Assembly (NCBI GenBank): GCA_964653095.1
Contig: CAZZEH010000017.1
Location: 9,822-73,821, forward strand
Length of the DNA stretch: 64,000 nucleotides
Reading direction: 5' to 3'
Source: JAMLHH01 sp964653095
GTDB taxonomy: Bacteria; Bacteroidota; Bacteroidia; Chitinophagales; JADIYW01
The first letter of the stretch is position 1, and the number at the start of each line of letters is the position of its first letter. This document shows positions 55,134 to 63,733 of the stretch, piece by piece. The position numbers and the translations under genes were made by a program. Under the pieces are notes generated by a model. That model was not told where the DNA came from, ran no database searches, and saw only the letters and a program-made list of their open reading frames with translations.

Positions 55134-56539
55134 GTCAGGGTTCGTCGTTTTTCCAGTATGTGCAACAATATGTAGATAATGCTGCCCGAAATACTGATTT
55201 GCCAAAAGGAGTAATCAAACAGATAAAAGTCTGTAATGCAGTATATCAGGTCAATTTTCCGGTTAAAATTAATGGAGAAGTAGAAGTTTTTGAAGGTTTT
55301 CGTGTGCAGCACAGCCATCACAGACTTCCTGTCAAGGGCGGGATACGCTACAGTGAGATGGTGGATCGGGAAGAGGTCATGGCACTGGCTTCTCTGATGA
55401 CTTATAAATGTGCGATTGTGGATATTCCGTTTGGAGGAGCAAAGGGCGGAGTCAAAATAAACCCGCTAAATTATACGGAAGATCAATTGGAACGGATTAC
55501 GAGACGATACACATTTGAACTTCTGAAAAAAGGATTTATCGGTCCGTCAGTGGATGTACCTGCTCCCGATTTAGGTACAGGTGAGCGTGAAATGAGCTGG
55601 ATGGTGGATACTTACCTGCAATTTACAAACGACAAAACCGGTTCTTGGGGTTGTGTCACCGGTAAACCAATATCACAAAACGGAATTACAGGAAGGCGAG
55701 AAGCTACCGGACGGGGAATAGGCTATGGATTAATGCAGGTATGTTCGAACAGAGAGGACATGAAAGCAATAGGGTTAGAGACCGGTATTGATAATAAAAG
55801 AATCATTATTCAGGGATTTGGAAACGTTGGATACTATACCGCAATAGCTCTGCAGGACCTAGGTGCCATGATTACAGGAGTTATCGAATACAATGGCGGT
55901 ATTTTTAACTCTGACGGATTGGATGCAGAAGATATCAAATCTTATTACATAGAGAACAAAACTTTTAAGGGATATCAAAAAGGGACGTTTGTAGAAAATT
56001 CTGTTGAGCTTTTGGAATATGATTGTGATATCTTGATTCCGGCAGCATTGGAAAATCAAATTACCGTGCGAAATGCTCCCAATATTAAAGCTAAAATAGT
56101 GGCAGAAGGGGCTAATGGTCCTGTGACCCCGGAAGCATCCGATATTATACGGGCACAGAATAAACTAATCATTCCTGATGTATTTTTAAATGCAGGTGGT
56201 GTAACGGTGTCTTATTTTGAATGGCTTAAAAACTTATCCAATGTTCGCTTTGGCCGTATAGAAAACAGATATTATTCTGCACAGTTTTCCAGGATCCTCT
56301 CTCATGTAGAGGGAATTACCGGACACACGGTTAACAGCATAGAAAAGCAATTATTGACTACCGGTGCATCAGAACTTGATCTGGTACTTTCCGGCTTAGA
56401 AGATGCAATGATTAATGCTTACGAAAATATTCGGGAAATATACAAATCTAAAAATCTGGAATCATTGAGAACAGCAGCTTTTGTGCTGGCTCTTGAAAGA
56501 GTGGGAGAGACTTATATGAAACTTGGTATTTTCCCTTAA
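55130..56539 (+). CDS. Glu/Leu/Phe/Val dehydrogenase (glutamate dehydrogenase type)
   Basis: 469 residues. Substrate-binding KGGIRYSEMVDREEVMALASLM with catalytic Lys region AIVDIPFGGAKGGVKINP, the dehydrogenase Asp in VPAPDLGTGEREM, and the NAD(P) motif IQGFGNVGYYTA. Reaction: glutamate + NAD(P)+ to 2-oxoglutarate + ammonium (substrate by family). It is translationally coupled to the CcmD-like gene, an unusual functional mix. Confidence 0.93.
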   Translation: MSQGSSFFQYVQQYVDNAARNTDLPKGVIKQIKVCNAVYQVNFPVKINGEVEVFEGFRVQHSHHRLPVKGGIRYSEMVDREEVMALASLMTYKCAIVDIPFGGAKGGVKINPLNYTEDQLERITRRYTFELLKKGFIGPSVDVPAPDLGTGEREMSWMVDTYLQFTNDKTGSWGCVTGKPISQNGITGRREATGRGIGYGLMQVCSNREDMKAIGLETGIDNKRIIIQGFGNVGYYTAIALQDLGAMITGVIEYNGGIFNSDGLDAEDIKSYYIENKTFKGYQKGTFVENSVELLEYDCDILIPAALENQITVRNAPNIKAKIVAEGANGPVTPEASDIIRAQNKLIIPDVFLNAGGVTVSYFEWLKNLSNVRFGRIENRYYSAQFSRILSHVEGITGHTVNSIEKQLLTTGASELDLVLSGLEDAMINAYENIREIYKSKNLESLRTAAFVLALERVGETYMKLGIFP

Positions 56540-56710
56540 GTGAGTATTTCTATTTGCTCTTTTGTCCGTTTGATTTTACTTGAAAACATAGGTTTGCTTT
56601 AAATCTATACTCTTGCATTATCAAATTTGGTTTTTGCTATCAGTCTGAAAAACCAAAAAGCCAATTTTTCTGCCCGCTAATAAATCAAATTTAACTTTTA
56701 AGAAAAATAC

Positions 56711-56739
56711 TTGTTGAATGAAAATTTTATATATCTTTG
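56711..56739 (+). promoter_or_regulatory. Promoter of the efflux operon
   Basis: TTG at 56711-56713, 18 bases, then TATCTTTG at 56732-56739 (exact TAnnTTTG). Downstream lie two short dyads, AGTG-AA-CACT (56742-56751) and AACTA-ACG-TAGTT (about 56753-56765), placed where a TetR repressor would act. Confidence 0.5.
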
Positions 56740-56779
56740 TAAGTGAACACTAACTAACGTAGTTTAATTTAATTTGAAT

Positions 56780-57367
56780 ATGCAAGAATTTACAGACAGA
56801 CAAATAGAGATAATGGAAGCGGCAACCAACAGAATTTCAAAATTCGGTATTCAGAATTTGACTATAAAGACACTTGCTGAAGATATTGGACTTTCAGAAC
56901 CTGCTTTATACCGCCATTTCAAAAGTAAAAATCAAATTCTTTTTAGCCTTTTAGAATATTTTAGACAAGAAATGCAAAGTAGGGTTGGAAATATTGTTTT
57001 TCCAACTAATATCTCTGCTGGAAACCAGTTAAGAAAGATATTCAAATCACAATTAATGACTTTTGCTAAAAAACCATCTATTGTGAGTGTCATCTTTGCT
57101 GAAAGTATTTTTCATTATGATGAATCTCTCAGTAATAAAGTAACTGAAATAATGAATTTGATGAATGGAATTGTTAAAAACAATATTGAGTTTGGACAAA
57201 AAGAGGGTGATTATAAAAAAATACTCAATGCCGGAACGACAACAACAATTATCACCGGAGGGATGAGAATGGCTGTGATGAAATGGAAATTATCTGGGAA
57301 TAAATCAGACGTTGTAAAAGATGGAATGGCTGTATTGAATGGAATTTTAAAAATGATTGAAAAGTAG
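56780..57367 (+). CDS. TetR/AcrR-family transcriptional regulator
   Basis: 195 residues from ATG 56780 (a TTG two codons earlier is less likely). N-terminal helix-turn-helix (FTDRQIEIMEAATNRISKFG ... IKTLAEDIGLSEPALYRHFKSKNQIL); the C-terminal ligand domain is generic. First gene of the efflux operon, likely an autorepressor released by a pump substrate. Base composition is more A-rich than the upstream genes. Confidence 0.92.
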   Translation: MQEFTDRQIEIMEAATNRISKFGIQNLTIKTLAEDIGLSEPALYRHFKSKNQILFSLLEYFRQEMQSRVGNIVFPTNISAGNQLRKIFKSQLMTFAKKPSIVSVIFAESIFHYDESLSNKVTEIMNLMNGIVKNNIEFGQKEGDYKKILNAGTTTTIITGGMRMAVMKWKLSGNKSDVVKDGMAVLNGILKMIEK

Positions 57368-57391
57368 ATCCATTAACCATAGAATGTACAG

Positions 57392-57793
57392 ATGAAAGCA
57401 CTTAAAATCATACAAACAGTCTTATTAAGCATCATTGGTGCGGTATCGGTATTTATGACCTTGTCCGTCATTTTTGATTTGTTTGGTATCCGAGAAAAGG
57501 AAGGTAATTATGTGTTGTTTATAGTTTATGCCAATTTAATCTGCGGTGTTTTATATTTAATATCTGCCTATACTACTTGGAGAAGGCCTAAATTTAGTTT
57601 CAGAACATTAACCATTTCATTGTTTCTGCTGATTGCAGCGTTTATTGTATTTCTATTTTATATCAAAAATGGTGGAATACACGAAGGGAAAACAGTGAAG
57701 GCAATGATATTCAGAATTGTTTTTACAGCACTAATGACCGGAATAGGTTGGTTAGGTATCAAAAAGAATAATTTAAGAAGTAATGAAGAATAA
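57392..57793 (+). CDS. Small four-helix membrane protein, unknown function
   Basis: 133 residues with four hydrophobic segments (IIQTVLLSIIGAVSVFMTL, VYANLICGVLYLISAY, LTISLFLLIAAFIVFLFYI, IFRIVFTALMTGIGWLGI). I do not recognise a family. It lies between the TetR gene and tolC and overlaps the tolC start by 11 bases, so it belongs to the operon. Confidence 0.8.
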   Translation: MKALKIIQTVLLSIIGAVSVFMTLSVIFDLFGIREKEGNYVLFIVYANLICGVLYLISAYTTWRRPKFSFRTLTISLFLLIAAFIVFLFYIKNGGIHEGKTVKAMIFRIVFTALMTGIGWLGIKKNNLRSNEE

Positions 57794-59141
57794 AAAAATT
57801 TATGCAAAGAAGTTAGTGAATACTCACAAACTCGCCTTTGTGTTAATCTTACTGATAGGATGGAATGTGGTTCACGCACAAGAGGTTTGGACACTAAAGC
57901 AATGTATCGACACGGTGCAAGTGCATAATAAAAACTTGCAAATTAACCGCAATAACATCAGCATTATCGAACAAAGAGAAAAGGAAGCAAAAGCCAACCT
58001 AATCCCGAAAATTACTGCCAATGCAGACTACAAGTATTTTATGGAGTTGCCTACGCAACTAATGCCTATGAATGCACTTAATCCTCAAGCACCAGAGGGG
58101 CAGTTTAGAGATATTCAATTTGGTGTTCCGCATAATTTAGGCGTCAATATCCAATTCGCTATGCCTTTGTATAATCCACAAATTTATGGAGCGATTGAGA
58201 ATACGAAAATTGCTAATGAATTAACTCAATTACAATATCAGAAAACAGAAGAACAAGTTTTATTTGATATAACAACACTTTATTACAATGCACAAATTCT
58301 AAAACATCAATTGGATTTTATGGATAGCAATCTGATTAACTCAAACAGATTGTTGCAAAATATGGAATTGCTAAAAAGTCAGTTGTTGGCAAAAGGCTCT
58401 GATGTAAACAAAGTGAAATTACAAACGGAACAATTAACCACGCAAAGAGAAAATGTTTACAGTAAATATTTACAAGTATTGAACGCTCTGAAAATGAATA
58501 TGGGCATTTCGTTAGAAGAAAATATAACGGTTGTAACCGATATTTTTCATCCAACATTAGCCGATAATTCTTCTCGCAACTCATTGGATTTACAGCTTAT
58601 CAACATACAAAACAAACTATTGAACAATGAACTTAAAATCCTTAATCGTTCACGCTATTTGCCCTCTTTAAATTTCATAGCTTCTTATGGTACAACAGGT
58701 TTTGGGTATGACAAAACACCCAATGATTTTTTAGATTTCTATCCGATTGGTTTTGCAGGAATACAGCTTAGTTACCCACTTTTTAACGGTACCGTTACAC
58801 AACGAAAAATCAATCAGAAAAAATTGGAAATCAATAATAATGAATTGCAAGCACAACTAATTTCTGACAAAAATGAAATGGAAATTGAAAATGCCATTCG
58901 TCAACGGACGATTGCCCAAAACACCATAATGAATACAGAAAATCAAATTGATTTAGCCAAAACAATTTATGCCCAAACCATACTGCAACAAAAACAGGGC
59001 ACAGCAAGTTTGACTGATGTTTTATTGGCTGACAATGCTTTGCGTGAAGCACAACAAAATTATTTAAACGCCATAATTGACTTTTTAAAAGCTGATTTGG
59101 AATTCAAAAAATTAACAGGAACGATTTCAATTAAGAATTAA
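57783..59141 (+). CDS. TolC-family outer-membrane efflux protein
   Basis: 452 residues. Signal peptide (LAFVLILLIGWNVVHA), then two long alpha-helical repeats with TolC-type wording (IDTVQVHNKNLQINRNNISI ... ALREAQQNYLNAIIDFLKADLEFKKLTG). Forms the trimeric outer-membrane duct for the downstream pump. The C-terminal residues SIKN and the stop are encoded by an AT-rich repeat (59129-59152). Confidence 0.92.
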   Translation: MKNKKIYAKKLVNTHKLAFVLILLIGWNVVHAQEVWTLKQCIDTVQVHNKNLQINRNNISIIEQREKEAKANLIPKITANADYKYFMELPTQLMPMNALNPQAPEGQFRDIQFGVPHNLGVNIQFAMPLYNPQIYGAIENTKIANELTQLQYQKTEEQVLFDITTLYYNAQILKHQLDFMDSNLINSNRLLQNMELLKSQLLAKGSDVNKVKLQTEQLTTQRENVYSKYLQVLNALKMNMGISLEENITVVTDIFHPTLADNSSRNSLDLQLINIQNKLLNNELKILNRSRYLPSLNFIASYGTTGFGYDKTPNDFLDFYPIGFAGIQLSYPLFNGTVTQRKINQKKLEINNNELQAQLISDKNEMEIENAIRQRTIAQNTIMNTENQIDLAKTIYAQTILQQKQGTASLTDVLLADNALREAQQNYLNAIIDFLKADLEFKKLTGTISIKN

Positions 59142-59152
59142 AAATTAAGAAT
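59129..59152 (+). repeat. AT-rich spacer repeat, unit 1 (aattaagaatta type)
   Basis: aattaagaattaaaaattaa then gaat, spanning the tolC stop and the spacer to the adaptor gene. Same family as 60193-60242, 60593-60625 (inverted) and 63703-63733. Confidence 0.6.
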
Positions 59153-60205
59153 ATGAAAAAAATAATCTGGATAATAGCAGGTATTGCAATTGTTGGTTTG
59201 GTAATATTCAAATTGACAAGTAATAAAAAAACGACTGAAAGTAAGGTTTACCAATTCGATAAAGAAAAACCTATTTCTGTTGATGTGGATACTATTCGAC
59301 TAAAAAACATCAATGAAGAAGGCGTTTTTACAGGAACATTTGAACCTAATAAAGAAGTAAAAATCAGTGCGGAAACACAAGGTAAAATCAATGCTGTTTT
59401 AGTAGATGTAGGTAGCTATGTTCAACAAGGGCAAACCCTCATTCAATTGGACAATTCACTTTTAAAACTACAACTACAAACCGTTGAAGTGCAAATTGAA
59501 GGCTTGCAAGATGATGTAAATCGTTACACTATTTTAACAGAAGCCGATGCCGTGCAAGGCGTTCAATTGGAAAAGGCAAAGTTGGGTTTAAAATCTGCAA
59601 GAGTGCAAAAAGCAACTTTGCAAGAGCAAATCAATAAAACAACTACCAAAGCCCCATTTAGTGGTGTTGTAACAGCAAAACTAAGTGAAATTGGAGCTTT
59701 TGCAGCACCGGGAGTTCCTTTGTTGCAAATCACCGACATAAGCACACTTAAATTTACGGTAAACGTACCTGAAAGCAATCTAAAGCAATTTCAATCCAAT
59801 CAAAATTATAACATTTCAGCGGATGTTTTCCCTGAACTAACATTGAATGGAAAATTATCTATGATTGGAAGTAAGGCAAATATGGGAAATAGTTTTTCTG
59901 TACAATTTCAAGTAGAAAACACCAAAAAATCAACTATAAAATCAGGAATGTTTGGAAAGGTTTCTCTATCCGAAAATGAAGTAAAACAAGGTATTATTAT
60001 TCCGTCTTCTGCCATTATAAATAGTGAAAACCAAGCACAAGTTTATATTGTAAAAAATGGAAAATCAGTTTTACAAACGATTACAATTTCTAAAAATATT
60101 GGGAATAAAACGATTGTTTCAGGTGGTTTAAATGTTGGAGACATTATCGTAACAAATGGCTTTATCAATCTTTTTGATGAAGCGAATGTGGCAATTAAGA
60201 ATTAA
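59153..60205 (+). CDS. RND efflux periplasmic adaptor (membrane fusion protein)
   Basis: 350 residues. N-terminal membrane anchor (IWIIAGIAIVGLVIFKL), barrel-lipoyl segment EGVFTGTFEPNKEVKISAET ... VDVGSYVQQGQTLIQLD, short coiled-coil hairpin, and KAPFSGVVTAKLSEIGAF. HlyD/AcrA type. Joins the inner-membrane pump to TolC. It ends AIKN-stop inside a repeat of the same family as the TolC end. Confidence 0.92.
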   Translation: MKKIIWIIAGIAIVGLVIFKLTSNKKTTESKVYQFDKEKPISVDVDTIRLKNINEEGVFTGTFEPNKEVKISAETQGKINAVLVDVGSYVQQGQTLIQLDNSLLKLQLQTVEVQIEGLQDDVNRYTILTEADAVQGVQLEKAKLGLKSARVQKATLQEQINKTTTKAPFSGVVTAKLSEIGAFAAPGVPLLQITDISTLKFTVNVPESNLKQFQSNQNYNISADVFPELTLNGKLSMIGSKANMGNSFSVQFQVENTKKSTIKSGMFGKVSLSENEVKQGIIIPSSAIINSENQAQVYIVKNGKSVLQTITISKNIGNKTIVSGGLNVGDIIVTNGFINLFDEANVAIKN

Positions 60206-60242
60206 GAGTTAGGAATTAAAAATTAAGAGTTAAAAATTAGGA
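60193..60242 (+). repeat. AT-rich spacer repeat, unit 2 (array)
   Basis: Several iterations of an aattaagaatta/attaagagtta motif across 50 bases between the adaptor gene and the four-helix-bundle gene, including the adaptor stop codon. Confidence 0.65.
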
Positions 60243-60244
60243 GC

Positions 60245-60601
60245 ATGAAAGAGAATATTATTCAAGAGAAAAGTTTTGCTTTTGCCATAAGAGTAGTGAA
60301 TGCTTATAAATATCTCACTGAGCAAAAGAAAGAGTTTGTACTTTCTAAACAATTACTTCGTTCGGGTACAAGTATTGGTGCGAATGTAGAAGAAGCGACA
60401 GGAGGACAATCAAAAAAAGATTTTATCGCTAAAATCTCTATTTCCTATAAAGAGGCGAGAGAAACAAAATACTGGTTAAATCTTCTAACAGCTACTGACT
60501 ATTTAGATGAAAAGTTATCAAAATCATTATTAGATGATGCAGAAGAATTGTGCAAGATACTTTCTTCCATTTTGCTAACCACTAAGCAAAACAATTCTTA
60601 A
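60245..60601 (+). CDS. Four-helix-bundle protein, S23/bIVP family
   Basis: 118 residues, all-helical. The signature SKQLLRSGTSIGANVEEATG followed by DFIAKISISYKEARETKYWL is that of the 23S-rRNA intervening-sequence (S23) family, related in fold to the Avd accessory protein of diversity-generating retroelements. Not an efflux component; it is inserted between the adaptor and the pump genes and is bracketed by inverted copies of aattaagaatt (60194-60204 and 60593-60603). Molecular function of the family is unknown. Confidence 0.9.
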   Translation: MKENIIQEKSFAFAIRVVNAYKYLTEQKKEFVLSKQLLRSGTSIGANVEEATGGQSKKDFIAKISISYKEARETKYWLNLLTATDYLDEKLSKSLLDDAEELCKILSSILLTTKQNNS

Positions 60602-60625
60602 TTCATCATTCGTAATTTTTAATTG
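60593..60625 (-). repeat. AT-rich spacer repeat, unit 3 (inverted)
   Basis: Reverse complement contains attacgaatgatga then attaagaatt. The segment tcatcattcgtaat (60603-60616) is an exact 14-bp inverted match to 63720-63733 at the far end of the pump gene. Confidence 0.65.
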
Positions 60626-60631
60626 TAAAAA

Positions 60632-63600
60632 ATGAATATTACAGAAATAGCCATAAAACGTCCATCGCTGATTATTGTTCTTTTCAGCATATTTGCTCTA
60701 TTAGGAATTATCGGCTTTAAGAATTTGAGTTATGAATTAATGCCCGATTTTAACCAACCTGTTGTAGTGATTAAAACAGTTTATCCCGGTGCTGAACCCA
60801 ATGAAGTTGAAACTTCTGTTTCCCGCAAAATAGAAGATGCACTTTCCAATTTGGAAGGTGTGGATTATTTGGTTACAAAATCATTACCCAATGCTTCCGT
60901 AATCATTGCCAATCTAAAATACGGAACAGATTTAGATAAAACGATGCAAGATGCTCAACGCTATATTGATAATATTCGCAAGGACTTGCCAAAAGATATT
61001 TTAAGTCCTGAAATGAGTAAAGTATCGCCCAACGATTTACCGATAATGTCGGTAAGTGCAACGAGCAATCTAAAACCAACCGAGTTTTATCAAAAAATGA
61101 AAGATGACTATCTGCCTCAAATTCAACAAATAAAAGGCGTGGCAGAAATCACCATTTTAGGCGGAGAAGAACGAGAAATACAAGTAAAAGTAGATAAGGA
61201 AAAACTGAAATTGTATAAAATTTCCTTGTATCAAGTCGTAGAAGCCATTAACCGTTCGGGTATTGATTTACCAGCAGGTAAAATTCAGACTGAAACAGAA
61301 AACACCTCTGTACGGTTGGTTGGAAAGTACAATGATATTGCAGATATACAGAATGTTCAAATAGCAATGCCCTTACCAGGAAGTCCTGTATATGTAAAAG
61401 ATGTAGCTGAAATAACAGACGGTATTAAAGAAATTACTTCATACAGTCGGTTTAACGGGAAAACAGGAATTGGTTTAATGGTCAAAAAACAAGGTGATGC
61501 GAATGCTATTGATGTTTCAACCTTGATTAAAGAAAAGTTTCAATCTATTGAAGAACACAATGCCAATTCTGATGTAAAATTTGCCGTAACAGACGACAGT
61601 ACAGACAACACCATTGCAGCCGTTAATTCAGTAGTTGTCGATTTAATAATGGCAGTTATTTTAGTATCTCTTGTAATGCTATTATTCCTGAGAAGTTACC
61701 GAAACGCATTAATCGTTGCAGTGGCTATTCCTACTTCTTTGGTTACTGCTTTTGGCGCCATGTGGCTATTCGGCTACACACTCAATTTAATGACACTTTT
61801 GGCTATGTCCCTAGTGATTGGGGTGTTAGTAGATGATGCTACAGTAGTATTGGAAAACATTCAACGTCATTTGGATGTAGGTAAGGGGAAGAGAGAAGCA
61901 GCCTTGGATGGACGTATGGAGGTAGGTTATTCTGCGGTTTCTATTACTTTGGTGGATGTGGTGGTTTTTGTTCCCATCCTATTCTTACAAGTTTTTGTGG
62001 CGGATATGTTGAAACAGTTTTCTGTAGTCATTATTGTAACCGTTTTAACAAGTTTATTAGTCGGTTTTACCTTAACACCTTGGTTGGCTTCACGAATTGG
62101 AGAAAAAGATAATTTAAAACCAAGCAACTTTTTCAATCGTTTCTTATTGTGGTTTGAAATACAATTAGACCGTTTCATCAATTGGTATAGTGGTACATTG
62201 AAATGGGTTTTAAACCATAAACTCATTTTCACAGGCTTTGTTCTTTTACTTTTTGTAGGAACTGCCGTGATGATGAAACAGGGAATTATCGGAAAAGAAT
62301 TAATTGCAACAGGCGACCAAGGAAAATTTCGTTTAGCATTAGAATTTGATAAAAATGTTTCCATTGAACAAAACAACAAAGTTTCTGAAAAGATAGAAAC
62401 ATACATTTTACAGCAACCCGAAGTAGAAAGTGTATTTAGTAATGTGGGTGGACCAAGTACAGGAATTGGAAGTTTGGGAGTTGGTTCTGCAAATAAAACA
62501 GAGTTTACTGTTCAATTAAAATCCAAAAAAGAAACCAACAATCTTTCTACGGAAATTTTTATGCGAAAACTACGTGATGATTTACAAAGTGATTTTTCGG
62601 GAGTAAATTATTCCATAATGGCATTGGGATTAATTCCACGAACTGCACCGATTGAAATTACATTAAGCGGAAGCGATTTAAGTAAGGTAATGCAAACAGG
62701 AAATGATTTAAAAACCATTATCGAAAAAATACCTGGAGCGGATAATGTTCGTCTTTCAGTAGAAACAGGAAGTCCTGAACTAAAAGTTATCCCCGACAAA
62801 GATAAAATGCAACGCTTAGGATTGAATACAGCTTATGTAGGTTTGAATTTGCGAACCGCATTTACAGGAAATGATGATGCTACTTTAACTGAAGAAGGAA
62901 CTGAGTATTCTATCCGTATTTGGTTAGATAAATTTAGTCGTCAAAATGAAGATGATATTAAACAATTAAGTATTATAAATCCAATGGGTATTCCTGTAGA
63001 AGTATCACAATTTACTGCCATAGAAAGAGATAATTCTCCATCCTTATTGGAGAGAAAAGATCGACAACCTGCGGTGACACTTACTGCTGATGCTTTAGGT
63101 CGTCCGTCAGGAACGGTGGCGGATGATGTGGTGGCTTATATCAAAAATAATCCTTTGCCCGATGGTGTTGAAATGACATGGGGTAGTGATATTAAAAGGC
63201 AAAATGACAGTTTTGGTGCATTAGGTTCAGTTTTGTTGATTTCTTTCGTATTAATCTATCTGATTATGATTGCATTATATGACAGCTATATCTATCCGTT
63301 TGTGGCATTGTTTGCTATTCCTGTAGCGGCTATTGGCGCATTCTTAGCACTCAATTTATCTTTAAGCCACCTTAGCTTATTCGCTCTGTTGGGTTTAATT
63401 ATGTTAATGGGATTAGTGACCAAAAACTCCATCTTAATCGTGGACTTTACCAACCAAATGAAAGCAGAAGGAAAGCACTACAAAGAAGCTATTATTTTAG
63501 CAAGTAAAGGAAGAATGCGACCTATTTTGATGACCACTTTATCCATGGCTATCGGGATGTTGCCTATTGCATTAGCAACAGGAACATCAGCCGAATGGAA

Positions 63601-63730
63601 AAACGGATTGGCTTGGGTAATTATTGGCGGTTTGCTTTCCTCATTGGCTTTAACCGTTTATTTGGTACCAATGGTTTATGATGTGGTAGATAGTGCAAAG
63701 GGAAAATTAAAAATTAGAAATTACGAATGA
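60632..63730 (+). CDS. RND-family efflux pump permease (AcrB/MexB-like, HAE1)
   Basis: 1032 residues, 12 transmembrane helices expected. Begins ITEIAIKRPSLIIVLFSIFALLG; the TM4 proton-relay pair is in SLVIGVLVDDATVVLENIQRHLD; the second half repeats the layout with ALLGLIMLMGLVTKNSILIVDF. Porter-domain repeats PDFNQPVVVIKTVYPGAEP are typical. Tripartite pump with the adaptor and TolC. The C-terminal KIRNYE and stop are encoded by the AT-rich repeat. Confidence 0.96.
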   Translation: MNITEIAIKRPSLIIVLFSIFALLGIIGFKNLSYELMPDFNQPVVVIKTVYPGAEPNEVETSVSRKIEDALSNLEGVDYLVTKSLPNASVIIANLKYGTDLDKTMQDAQRYIDNIRKDLPKDILSPEMSKVSPNDLPIMSVSATSNLKPTEFYQKMKDDYLPQIQQIKGVAEITILGGEEREIQVKVDKEKLKLYKISLYQVVEAINRSGIDLPAGKIQTETENTSVRLVGKYNDIADIQNVQIAMPLPGSPVYVKDVAEITDGIKEITSYSRFNGKTGIGLMVKKQGDANAIDVSTLIKEKFQSIEEHNANSDVKFAVTDDSTDNTIAAVNSVVVDLIMAVILVSLVMLLFLRSYRNALIVAVAIPTSLVTAFGAMWLFGYTLNLMTLLAMSLVIGVLVDDATVVLENIQRHLDVGKGKREAALDGRMEVGYSAVSITLVDVVVFVPILFLQVFVADMLKQFSVVIIVTVLTSLLVGFTLTPWLASRIGEKDNLKPSNFFNRFLLWFEIQLDRFINWYSGTLKWVLNHKLIFTGFVLLLFVGTAVMMKQGIIGKELIATGDQGKFRLALEFDKNVSIEQNNKVSEKIETYILQQPEVESVFSNVGGPSTGIGSLGVGSANKTEFTVQLKSKKETNNLSTEIFMRKLRDDLQSDFSGVNYSIMALGLIPRTAPIEITLSGSDLSKVMQTGNDLKTIIEKIPGADNVRLSVETGSPELKVIPDKDKMQRLGLNTAYVGLNLRTAFTGNDDATLTEEGTEYSIRIWLDKFSRQNEDDIKQLSIINPMGIPVEVSQFTAIERDNSPSLLERKDRQPAVTLTADALGRPSGTVADDVVAYIKNNPLPDGVEMTWGSDIKRQNDSFGALGSVLLISFVLIYLIMIALYDSYIYPFVALFAIPVAAIGAFLALNLSLSHLSLFALLGLIMLMGLVTKNSILIVDFTNQMKAEGKHYKEAIILASKGRMRPILMTTLSMAIGMLPIALATGTSAEWKNGLAWVIIGGLLSSLALTVYLVPMVYDVVDSAKGKLKIRNYE

Positions 63731-63733
63731 TGA
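63703..63733 (+). repeat. AT-rich spacer repeat, unit 4
   Basis: aaaattaaaaattagaaatt then acgaatgatga; forms the 3' end of the pump gene and the start of the next gene. Its attacgaatgatga part is inverted relative to unit 3. Confidence 0.6.

Noticed and set aside
61927..62406. 159-residue ORF antisense to the RND pump gene
   Set aside because: Shadow frame of a strongly recognised gene; composition and lack of motifs argue against a real product.
59129..63733. Repeats interpreted as transcription terminators
   Set aside because: They are A/T-only, lack GC stems followed by T runs, and lie within an operon that must be read through.
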